Shown piece after piece: positions 54,801 through 64,000 of a stretch of DNA of 64,000 nt. The DNA is from Gnetum montanum (Eukaryota > Streptophyta > Gnetopsida > Gnetales > Gnetaceae), in the NCBI GenBank assembly GCA_015680685.1, contig MNCI01003042.1:710-64709 (forward strand). Direction: 5' to 3'. The notes under the pieces were generated by a model. It searched no databases, was not told the DNA's origin, and saw only the letters and a program-made list of their open reading frames with translations. Each line of letters starts with the position of its first letter. The first letter of the stretch is position 1. A program made the position numbers and the translations under genes.

Positions 54801-57310
54801 ATATAGACCCTTTAAAATGTGAATTTATTAACATTGATGGTGGAATTGCAAATAAAGGTGTTTCTTTGACTAATATTAGCTTCGTTGATAGCTTTGGTAT
54901 TTTTGGTTTTGTTGAAACTTAGGAAGATGTTGGTTTTGTTGAAACTTAGGAAGATGTTGGTTTTGTAGATTTTATAGTTACTGGATTTATTAAATTTGTT
55001 GCAAGGAAGACAAGAGTAGGGCAAAGAGGCAGACCTTATAGGAGCATTGCAGTGTTAGTGAGAAAATATTTTCAAATTTGTGCTCTTTTAGAAAGAATTA
55101 ATAATCATAAACAATATGTTTGACTAAAAATCTTATGCCAGCATGGTTGTCCATTTCTTGTCATATGTTATTTTTCTTATAGAGATGCTACATTATATAA
55201 TTCTATTGAGCTTTCTCGTGATCATCCTTTTCAGTTCTTAGTAGAGATCTTGTAGAATTTACAACAAAAGCCTAGGCATTTATTTATAGAGATTCTAATG
55301 CAAGGATAGGTTCAAAGTAAATAAAAATTATTCAATGCCAAGATAATGTTGGCAATTTGGATATTGTTAAAGATGACAATTGAACCTAACATTTTGTAGA
55401 TGCCACTATTAATAATATGAATTAATAATTATTAGAATGAATAAAAATTTGTTATCTTCTTATTGATAATGAAATTGCTAGATTGCCTCAATCTTCATCA
55501 TTTACTTTCACAAGACCTCAAAGTAACTCTTATATTGATATGCTTTTATGTTCTTATGAAGATATTGATTTTATTAAGGAGTTGAAAGTTGGAGAAGATT
55601 TAGTCGAGTCTTGTCATCATGATGTTGAGTTTTTGTTGCAAATTTTAATTGTTTCCTAGACAACAAAAAATTAAGAATAGAAAAAAATATTAGTGCAAAC
55701 TCACTCTAGTAGTCAAGAAAAAAATATATGAATGTGGCATATAACAAATAGGCTTTTGAAAGATGACATAAAGAGCTTGAACAAATTTTTCTTGCAACAA
55801 CTAAGCAAGTTATGTATTCAGAACAACAAGGTGTTTAAAAGATTTAGTTTGATAAGGACTACATGCAAGCTAGCAAAATATTAAGAATGTAAACAAGAGT
55901 CACATACAAATTTTAGTTAAGGCATATAAATGCTTGATTTGAACGCAGAGAAAGAAACTTATTAGGGAACAACAAGAATATTTTGCTTATATAATTAAAA
56001 AGAAAGCTAGATAGTTTTAACAATGTTTTCATCATAAAGCCTCTTCATCATTTAAGTTTTCTTTTGAGGATATTTGCTCATTTTACAATAAGCTTTTTAC
56101 AAGATATGATGATAATTATACTACTATTGTACAACAAGCACATCTCCAATTTACTCTTGAGAAAGTCATACAGGGTGTTAAAACGTTAGCATTTGACAAA
56201 GCTCTTGATTCAAATGATTTATATGCAAAATTATTAAAGTGAGCAAGATTTGATATTCATAGAAAAATTTGGCACAAATTAAGTTTAGAAATGTAGTAAG
56301 GATTAAATAAAAATTAGAAAACTATTAAAGCTATATTGTTATATAAAAAGGGGAATAAGAATAATCTGAACAATTATCAAATGATTATTATGAATAATAT
56401 TTTTGCTAAGTTGTTGTGCACTCTACTAGAAAAAAGAATCAGTTCTTCAACTAAAGGTAACTAAGTCAAGACAATATGTCAAGTAGGTTTTAGAAAAAAT
56501 CACTCTAACATTGATCACTTAGTTACTCTTAAACACTGCATGAAGATTGCAAAAATTCATAACAAAAAAGTTTTTATTTTTTTTAATCACTTTGGCAAAA
56601 GCATATGATTCAATGATTCATACAAAACTATGGTTACGCTTACATAAAATTGGCCTCCCTTCAGATTTGATTACAACAACTAAACAATTGTATGAAGAAG
56701 TGATTATTGAAATTATAGACAACAATTTAGAGAAAAATTTTCAATTCCAAAGCAAAACTAGAGTTAAGTAAGATTGTCCACTTTCTCTAAATCTTTTTGG
56801 TATCTTTATTGATGAAATGCAAGAATGGTTGTGGAATGGACAAGATAATCATGCTATCAAAATTAGATCACAAGAAGTGAATCTTCTTTTATATGTACAT
56901 GATGTTGCCTTGATTTCCACTATTGCAGAATGTATGTAAAATATGTTACAAATTTTAGAAAATTATTATCGTTCATCCAATCTTTAAGTGTATGTAGATA
57001 AAACCAAACTCATGATTTGGGGTACAAGAAATAACTATTATAACTTTCATTTTGGAAGTACCAATGTTCAAATAGTAAATTCTTTTAAATATTTAGGTCT
57101 CATATATATTAGCACTTACATGTGAGGAAAGTGCATTAAAGAAAAAATAGCATGAGGTTTCAAGGCTTTGTATACATTCAAAAATGTATAAAGATTTAGG
57201 CCTTTGGGCTTGTAAGCTTAGAAAACAAATTTTTGAAACTATCATCTATCCTGTCATATTATATGGATGTGTTGTTTGGGGATGCAATGGTTAAGAAAAT
57301 GGAATATCTC
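54801..57310 (+). pseudogene. LINE B ORF2: endonuclease and reverse transcriptase relic
   Basis: The endonuclease region (54810-55640) shows RGRPYRSIAVLVRK, IYRDSNARIGSK (equivalent to GDFNARIG) and a SDH-like ESCHHDVEF. RT (56150-57000) has FDKALDSNDLYAKLLK, LLYKKGNKNNLNNYQMI, CQVGFRKNHSNIDHLVTL and LLLYVHDVALIST, where the catalytic YADD has become YVHD. The region after 57000 (WGTRNNY, then LYGCVVWGCN) is the ORF2 thumb/C-terminal part. The endonuclease has a 27-bp tandem duplication (54905-54958). A truncated LTR interrupts the end at 57311. It would nick DNA and copy its own RNA there; this copy is inactive. Confidence 0.7.
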
Positions 57311-57765
57311 TAATGAGTGGCGAGGTACCCCTACACTCAACCATACGAATATGAGTGTTACAAGCGCGATCCGGTCGAACTCCGCAAACTAAGTGCCTGC
57401 ACGCCTTATGGAACACCTAAGGTTAATCATTCGTTGTCTTCCCAGACTCACTTGTATTTGTCACGGTTGTATGGTTAAGTAAGTCTGAGGTATGTGATTT
57501 TTATATCTTTTATGTTTTATCTCCTATGCTAATGAGGTAAAGGGTGAAGAGACTAAGTAACTAACTTTAACTAACTAAGTTCTAATGCCTAGCATCAGTA
57601 TCCGTTCCCACTTACCATTCACACCTTGAACCAATGCAACCTTCTGGGATTACCAAACACTATTCGTTGCTGGGATTACCAAGCGTAACGCACGTGCTCG
57701 AAGCGGTCGTACTGAATGCACTTAACTATGGGAGACGGGTTGAGAGAGATTTAATTGACTAATAA
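57311..57765 (-). repeat. Truncated family 1 LTR
   Basis: It starts TAATGAGTGGCGAGGTACCC (tip decayed from TGATGAG) and follows the LTRs of D and the solo LTR through CATACGAATATGAG and GTCGAACTCCGCA to about 57765, where it breaks off without TATA or U3. It interrupts LINE B. Confidence 0.75.
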
Positions 57766-57775
57766 AGAAAAATGT

Positions 57776-57892
57776 TTATAACTCAACTTTATAGCCCACA
57801 GACAACTTTATAACTCAACCTTGTCCACCAGAATCAAACCCATGACTTAGAGTTTTTAAATCAAGTCTTCTAAGTTAACACCTCATTGTTCA
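57776..57892 (-). repeat. tRNA-derived SINE-like repeat, copy 3
   Basis: Reverse orientation: the minus strand reads GAGGTGTTAACTTAGAAGAC, CTCTAAGTCATGGG, GGGTTTGATTCTGGTGG (box B-like), then TTGAGTTATAAAG twice (a 34-bp partial duplication, 57776 and 57810). Confidence 0.55.
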
Positions 57893-57895
57893 AAG

Positions 57896-58735
57896 TTTGA
57901 AAACAAATATTTTAGGTTGTTATTTATCCTACTGTGTCATATGGATGTATTGTATCAAAGCCATGATTTAGTGCAAAATATTGGCAAGCTATTAAAAGAG
58001 TGCAAAAAAATGTTTCTATTAGATGAATTAAAGGTAACAATACAAACACTTTATCATATGCTACTTGTAGAATGTGATTTACTCCCATTAGAAGTTGAAG
58101 CTCTTTTTCAGTTCATCAGCTATATTTATAGTCTACTAGAAATTGAGTGAGGCAAATTTTCCAAAGTAGTCCTTGAAGATAAAAAATAATAAGGATGGTA
58201 TTTTTAGGAAATACAATGACTGAAAAATGGAATCTCTTGTTGGAAGTAGTACAACATAATCCTAAACATATATGTAAGTTAGTTAAATAGAAAGTGTTGA
58301 GAAAAATATGGTCATATGTGGAAAGAAAGAAAAAATTTTACTTGGAGTACATTAGAGGTAATCAACTTGATTCAAAAGATTCCTATCTTATAGCTAACAT
58401 TCCAATCAAATCTTGTAGATTAATCAACAAGTTTCATTTGAGTTCACATCAACTCATGATAAAAAGGGGAAAATGGATTAATTTTCCTAGTGAAGAACAT
58501 ACATGTCGAATTTGTAGATCAACAACTCTTGAAGATAAGCACCATGCCTTTCTTATTTTTCCTATAATTGATCATCTCCACCAAAAATATAATATTGTAG
58601 CAAAATGTTTGTATGACTTGTTCCTATTAAATCTAGTGGTGCTTAGCCACTTTATGAAATTTATTTTTATTTTCCATGAGATAAATGTATTGTCTATCCA
58701 ATAGATGATTTTTAGTCTACATGCATAATAAAATC
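57896..58735 (+). pseudogene. LINE C: ORF2 C-terminal end
   Basis: Its first part duplicates the end of LINE B (YGC..W-type thumb sequence). Then come KECKKMFLLDELKVTIQTLY, LLVECDLLPLEVEALFQFIS, and at 58294-58704 an open frame with LEYIRGNQLDSKDSYLIANI and a terminal Cys/His motif, HTCRICRSTTLEDKHHAF (58500-58550). That motif, C-x2-C followed by H, is the usual last domain of plant L1-type ORF2 proteins. The 22290-22620 fragment is another copy of this end. Confidence 0.6.
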
Positions 58736-58739
58736 TTTA

Positions 58740-58942
58740 GTTTCATTATAATTACTACTATCTTATGCTATATAAGATAAGTAGTATTTATCAACATTAT
58801 ATAAGCTTATAAAGCTTATGGAACCTTAACTTACATACGTTAGTAGAATCTAATACTGTTATACAAGTTTATAATACTCTTAGATTATTATTTAGTGCAT
58901 TCAATTAAGGTATGACTAGAACTTATAATAATTATAACATAA
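58740..58942 (+). repeat. AT-rich repeat, second copy (uninterrupted)
   Basis: It aligns with 38570-38671 joined to 51726-51847: ATTACTACTATCTTATG, TTATATAAGCTTATAAAGC, TTAACTTACATACGTTAG and AATCTAATACTGTTA. It shows what the target of element F looked like. Confidence 0.55.
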
Positions 58943-59090
58943 CTATGAGATGTTAGTTTAGTGGTAGGACTCTTGATTTGGAAACTCCAAATTATGGGTT
59001 CAATTTTGGTAGGTAATCTTGAGTTATAAAGTTCTAATTTTAATATATATCTTGGTGGTAGATATTGTTTAAAAAAATTTGAGTTCTCGC
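58943..59090 (+). repeat. tRNA-derived SINE-like repeat, copy 4
   Basis: The best preserved head: TTAGTTTAGTGGTAGGAC (box A-like, 58953-58970) and GGGTTCAATTTTGGTAGG (box B-like, 58996-59013). The tail GAGTTATAAAGTTCTAATTT and ATATATATCTTGG is as in copies 1 and 2. Confidence 0.62.
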
Positions 59091-61000
59091 ATCCTCCTAT
59101 AATAATTATATCATTATTAATAAATATCTAAAATATTTTGATAACTAAATATTAGTACCTCAATATTTTAATAAAATCCTTTATTGCTCATCAAGTGTGT
59201 CTCCTCTAATGATTGAACTTTAACTAACCAAAAGAAATTAAAATACCAAAAACCTCACAATTACCTTAACCACATCCTAAAAATTCTATTGTAAATTTAA
59301 AAGCAAGCCAAAATTATTTAGTAAATTTTATTTTTAACCTCTAATATACAAATTTATATTTTTCTTAATAGTCAAAGAAAGTAGTTTGATACACTCTTGA
59401 AAAAACTACTTATTATAAATAAAACTTAAAATTTTTCTTTATTGTGTTTAAAACTTCATAAATCTATTAAACGAGCTTAGTTTCAACCATTTTTGTTGCA
59501 TAGTGCCTAGATATCTTAATATGAGTCCCATTTGATTATGATGTGATGTGTTAAATCTAGGTTGTCTTATAGAATTGTAGAAAGGTGTATGAGACAAACT
59601 AGATTATAAAATACCAAACTTCAAATTTTATGCGATTCCTAAGATGAAATTATAATTCTCTTACCTTCAAAATTAGTAGAGTAAATTCATCTTTTTTTGA
59701 TCATTGGATCATAACAATTGTTCCTTTTGGAAGAACTATAAAACTTACACTTAACTTACTTACCTTGGACTAAACTTTGATTGGACTTTTTACCACTCAA
59801 AGAGTCGCAACTTACTCTTTATAACCTTTGATTGGTTACAATATCAAATCATTTTTTATGTAGCTCATAATGATGTGGAACAATGTTTTTTTTTTTTTCC
59901 TTACTTAAAACATTGTAGAATAGAGTTTTAAGCCTTTCATACATCCATGTAAATGCTGACTTACCACAAGGTGACATGGCGAAATTGAATTTAGTCTTGT
60001 CCCCATAATGGATTTTTGGTCCTATGAGCTCCACAATAAAAGCCAATGTTCTTTGATTCTAAGCTTCTATTTCTATAAATTGCCTTAATACATAAGCTTT
60101 AAATGCATTTTTTTGATGTGGCAATCCTTAAAATTGGATTATAAATCTACAAGTTCTTTTCTTAAAAGTTGATTAAGATGTAATTATTTCTAACTATTAG
60201 CCTAATTTTGTCATCTTAAATCCAATGTGGCAAAAGGGGCATCTTGTAGAACCAAAATAGTTAAAATCAAAATTTAGTTCTACAAACCAATTCTACATAA
60301 CTTGAACCAATGGACCTATCAAGAAATAAATACGCTTGACTAATTAACAATCTTTGAGATCCATTAATAGTAAAATTGTCATAGTTGTGAATCGATCTTA
60401 GAACCTTAGTTTGATTAAACAAACTCTTTTATTAATCCCTAGGTATTTTCACAAACAATTTCCATTGCAAACTTCATTTTTCTTCCAAGGCTTTCTAAGT
60501 TGCACATTCGCATTCTCATAAAACAAATCTATGAGCAATAATTTAACACAAATGTGCAAACTTCCTTAGCAAGCTCTTTTAGAATATTATTATGTTTGCT
60601 TGGCAAGAAAGATTCATCAATTTCCATCATACTTATTCTTTTCTTAGAAAATCTTCTATTCACTTGGAGAAATTTATAAATAGTTCTCCAAATAAGCTTA
60701 ACACTTTGAATGTTTGTTGTTCCATGTCATGGCTAAGGCTTGACAACACTTTATTTGGTACTATGATGTTGGCAATAATATTGCCTTAATGAAATTCCTA
60801 AGACTAAATATTCATGAGTCTTGATCCATTAACATCCCAGTTTGCTCATTCACCTACACTTTCAATTATTTGATATCACTCTCAAGGTCTTTGTACCACA
60901 CTTGTAGTACTACTTGAGGCAATATCATTCAAGTCCTCATCTTTTGTGTTACATTCTCCTTTTTAATCTAATGGTGTTGTAGTTGATACTTCATTCATCT
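59091..61000. other. Long AT-rich stretch without a recognised gene
   Basis: Frames are short and match nothing I recognise on either strand. The part near 60600-61000 may be the worn downstream end of the minus-strand copia relic, but no motif is secure. A poly-T run lies at 59887-59899. Confidence 0.35.
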
Positions 61001-61640
61001 ATTGATCTCCTCTTGACTTTGTATATTGTTTTGATATCAAAATGGATGGATCAATATTAATATTGTTATTATTAATATTATGTTCATTATCAACATTTGG
61101 ATGAGAAGACTCTTCTCCCCCTTTTATCATTTAGGAGTTGCTCTTCATGGAATGTTATGTCTCTAGGCACAACCAGTTTTTGCATATTCTTGATCCCATA
61201 TATGATATCTTTTTAGTATGGATACCATATCCTATAAAACACCCTTATTGAGCTTTTTGATCTTCTTTGGTTTATGTTGGCACATCAAAATAAACTCTAC
61301 ATTCAAAAATTCATAAATGGCTAAAAACTAACTTAAATTTTGTAGTTGTTCTTTTACATGGAAATTTCAATTTTGTTTGTTTTCCCAATGCACAAGATTT
61401 ACAAAACATTCTTGAGTTTAAACTTAATTATGACATTCCATGTAATGATCATAAGATTTTGTGCATATATTCCTTGGTCATATGTCTTAATCTTGCATGC
61501 CGCAATCTATCTTCCTAGAGTTTATAGGTAGTAACATGCCGCAATCTATCTTCCTAGAGTTTATAGGTAGTAACATGTGTAATTTAAATACTTCATTTGT
61601 TTCAACTAACATCTTTGGAGAATTTTTTTCCAAAATTGTA
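61001..61640 (-). pseudogene. Ty1/copia relic: pre-integrase and post-integrase segments
   Basis: The minus strand carries two copia landmarks. About 61500-61345 reads LRHMTKEYMHKI then ILCIGKTNKIEIS, the pre-integrase zinc-type motif (LGH...C..GK). About 61240-61130 reads KGVFYRIWYPY, KDIIYG, then NMQKLVVPRDITFHEEQLL, the joint between integrase and RT (GYP..KGYR...SRDV.F.E). Most of the integrase core between them is missing. A 39-bp tandem duplication (61496-61573) lies in the upstream part. Confidence 0.55.
61496..61573 (+). repeat. 39-bp tandem duplication
   Basis: Two exact head-to-tail copies of a 39-bp unit starting CATGCCGCAATCTATC, with the beginning of a third (CATG). Confidence 0.9.
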
Positions 61641-61789
61641 CATTTCACTTTCTTAAAAAATTTCATAACTCTACATTGAAAAGAAAATTAGGTCTCTTTA
61701 ATGCTAAAGTATTATATACATTCTTATTTTACCATAGTTGATCAACAACTTTTGTAGTGATATCTCTTACACCTTTATATTTGCAAACT

Positions 61790-61875
61790 ACTCTTGTAGA
61801 GGTCACACCTTAATGATAAGAGACTTAACATGCAAAATCCAGGTCATAAATTTGATTCCAATGGATAGTGTTGCT
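61790..61875 (+). repeat. Possible tRNA-derived repeat, weak copy 5
   Basis: ACCTTAATGATAAGAGACTT followed by CAGGTCATAAATTTGATTCC resembles the box A / box B arrangement of the other copies, but the sequence identity is low. Confidence 0.3.
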
Positions 61876-62040
61876 TTATGCAATAAAAACTAAAAAAAAA
61901 TCAACTAGTTAAGATCTTAATAAACAATTTAGTTTCAATATTGTCCTAAGCTAAATGTTTAATTTTATAAACCTATGAAAACCAAATATAGATGTGGGCA
62001 TTGCCAATTAACTTCTATTTTACAAAGCATTTGTACCTTC

Positions 62041-62165
62041 ATAGGAATAATGACTCAATAGCTTACCTAACATTAATAATAATTCAATAGCATACCTTAC
62101 TTACCTTTATAGGAATAATGACTCTATAGCTTACCTAGCATTAATAATAACTCAATAGCCTACCT
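62041..62165 (+). repeat. 68-bp imperfect tandem duplication
   Basis: ATAGGAATAATGACTCAATA and ATAGGAATAATGACTCTATA start 68 bp apart (62041 and 62109). Each is followed by GCTTACCTARCATTAATAAT. Confidence 0.85.
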
Positions 62166-62169
62166 TAAA

Positions 62170-63133
62170 CCCTGTTGCACACATATTAGCTGACATGATG
62201 AAGAAATATGGCAGCCCTTCTTCCGTACCAATCTTTGAAGCTGTAAAAAATTCAGTTGCTCTTTTGCTTTTGAATATTTTCTTAGCACAAACTGTAGAAT
62301 TTGAAGATACTAAAATCCTAGTCCTATAGTAATACTTCATTGACTTTTTGAGACATTGAAAAAATAAGGACATTTACATTGTCCAATAAACCAAAAATAC
62401 CAGTCAACAAAGTCCAGAGTCCTAGTATTTAATTCAGTACCCGGATGCATGAAAAACAATGCCTATTCAAGAGGCATTCAGTATGAGAATGGCATTAAAA
62501 GTTCCGTCGGCTGTCTAATGCATCCTCTCTTCAATCTCAAATGATGAACTTCGAAATTTACTGATGCATATTTTGGAGCAAATTTCTTAAAGTTACAGGA
62601 AAATCTCATTTTTAAATTTTATCAGTAAGTACACAAAGATTTGATAAAAGCTTCGCGGTAACATTCCACATCACCCCGACAGTTAGGTAATAAAGACATC
62701 CATTTTGAGTAGGCTCATTGGCACCTCATATAGGGCAAGCTTAATTGCAAAATGCTCAAAACACAAATGCCAACCCAAAGAAAAGTTATGATTCTCGGTA
62801 ACAAGAACTTTGTCAGAGACCCAAAAAAAAGGTAAAAACAAAAGAAGCCAATCGAGATGCTCCATACAGAAACAATTTCCTTTGCACATAAAATAGACAT
62901 GATAAATTTCTCTCATTCTACATCTGCCACTTTAAAAAATTTAGAGAACGACATCCCATTGAAGGACCGGAGAGAGCTCCAATGAAAGAATCTATACATT
63001 ACATTGAATCTTGAAGATATGAAGAGGACATCAGTACTTCCCAGGACTGCTCATAAATCTCAACTAAATCTACAATTTAACATCCCCACCTGTGTTCCAG
63101 AGCAAACACAACACTGCCTTCGGGAAACGCTAA
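62170..63133 (-). other. Probable 3' untranslated region and downstream flank of the WD40 gene
   Basis: This lies downstream of the WD40 stop codon on the minus strand. No conserved frame is seen. I could not fix the polyadenylation site. Confidence 0.35.
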
Positions 63134-63891
63134 CTACTTTAGAGGAGAAGGCCAACCATAATTCTGAAATGTTCGCAACTTCCCATCATGTCCTGCTGTT
63201 ACAAACACTAAACCCCATGCTGGAGACTGATCTTGATGGATGGAGTCATTATCAGTTCCGTATGGACCTGCATGGGGAACAACTTGACTTTGAATACCAA
63301 CAGAAGGAAGCTTCTCCTCAGGCCAAGTTGCTGAACCTTTGGATAAACTATCAGCCAAGATTCCATGGTTTGAACTTGACTGTTGGAGAGGACTTGGAGC
63401 AATGGATGATGCTGTTGAATTTCCCCCATGAGGTGGCCCTGATACAGAATCCAAAATCATGGAGCCATAGCCAGAAAAGCTGTGCCTTTCTGTTAGTAGT
63501 GGTAAAGAATTGGGGATCACTTCCAACGCTGCAATCTCTTTCCTAACTTTTCCTCTCTTACTATGATCGCCATTGTTAGAATCACCATCCTGCAAATGCC
63601 CTATTAGGGGAAATGAACTACTCTTTCGCCCAGCAGCTATCCCTCGAAGCAAAAGGTCATCTTGGTGGACATAATTTTGTTGAGGTTTCAACCCAAGCCA
63701 AGGCACTACCGTATACAAATGTCGTGAAACAAAGTACTCATAAGCCTGACAAACACCTTGATTTTTGGCAGCAGGTGTATCCCGACAGTCATAGTTCCAA
63801 ATATAAACATATGAATTTTCACTCGCAGATATTACATACTTGCCATTTCCTGTGAATGAAGCACTAATTTGACTGCTCAAATTTTTTAAGC
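63134..63891 (-). CDS. WD40-repeat protein, last coding exon (WDR44-like, plant)
   Basis: About 252 codons encode the C-terminus. NLSSQISASFTGNGKYVISASENSYVYIWNYD is one WD40 blade, with IW in the WD position. YEYFVSRHLYTVVPWLG and a low-complexity Ser/Gly/Gln-rich insert follow. The last blade is SPAWGLVFVTAGHDGKLRTF, ending QNYGWPSPLK-stop. The closing 'WGLV-TAG-DG-IRTF-NYG' wording is characteristic of plant transducin/WD40 proteins annotated as WD repeat-containing protein 44-like. The exon start is placed after the acceptor CACACTTTCCAG (63892-63903, minus), giving a phase-1 intron; the Met at 63907 lies in the intron and is not the start. Upstream exons are outside the window. It is the only clear host gene, and its frame is clean, unlike everything else here. 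WD40 propellers are protein scaffolds; the specific partner is unknown. Confidence 0.85.
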
Positions 63892-64000
63892 CTGGAAAGT
63901 GTGACAATAAACAAATTAAACATCTTCAAACAGCTCTGATGCCTGACCCCTCAACCTTATCTAAAAATCATATGCTCAAGAATATAAAACCTATCAATGT
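63892..64000 (-). other. 3' end of an intron of the WD40 gene
   Basis: The minus strand reads a T-rich stretch (TTTAATTTGTTTATTGTC) running into the acceptor ACACTTTCCAG at 63892. The rest of the intron is beyond the window edge. Confidence 0.6.

Noticed and set aside
63004-63546. 180-codon plus-strand open frame
   Set aside because: It is antisense to the clean WD40 exon, whose minus-strand reading has recognisable WD40 motifs and a good splice acceptor. The plus-strand product resembles nothing.

Overview
The window looks like intergenic, repeat-packed DNA of a large plant nuclear genome. Plant evidence: Athila/Tat-type Ty3/gypsy retrotransposons with a tRNA-Asp-like primer site, L1-type LINEs, a Ty1/copia relic, and one real host exon encoding the C-terminus of a plant WD40 protein. 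Old, stop-ridden, nested LTR elements and long AT-rich relics suggest a gymnosperm such as a conifer; this is inference from texture, not proof.

Most of 4.5-51.7 kb belongs to one LTR-retrotransposon family (family 1). Its LTRs are about 0.75-0.93 kb and run TGATGA...TCATCA; the purine tract reads GTCATGGGGGTA. I name the copies: B (about 4560-6153, minus), C (6154-22270, plus, interrupted), D (6834-15434, plus, nested in C), E (23332-36874, plus, carrying a solo LTR at 30999-31871) and F (38672-51725, minus, complete, 5-bp target duplication GTTGC). A further LTR piece lies at 57311-57765. Element A (1110 to about 4500, minus) is a different Ty3/gypsy family that interrupts B.

The family 1 layout, best seen in F, is LTR - primer site - gag - protease/RT/RNase H/integrase - conserved non-coding spacer - leader - ORF3 - purine tract - LTR. 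ORF3 (about 870-930 codons) is the most interesting item. All four readable copies keep it, even though D lost all of pol and C lost RT and integrase. It has an N-terminal globular domain resembling the 'putative plant transposon protein' domain, then long coiled coils and a conserved C-terminal P-W motif. In D, C and F the DNA upstream of ORF3 carries a short-repeat array and TATA-like box resembling the U3 promoter of the same element's own LTR. In D and C a matching splice donor follows. I infer a second, internal transcription unit for ORF3 that tracks LTR promoter evolution.

From 51.7 to 62.2 kb lie two L1-like LINEs with RT (52.4-53.8 and 54.0-57.3 kb), a LINE 3' end (57.9-58.7 kb), four clear copies and one weak copy of a tRNA-derived SINE-like repeat, an AT-rich repeat joined to that SINE, and a minus-strand Ty1/copia relic near 61-61.6 kb. 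The window closes with the last coding exon of a WD40 gene on the minus strand (63134-63891) and the start of its upstream intron. I see no rRNA, true tRNA gene or CRISPR array.
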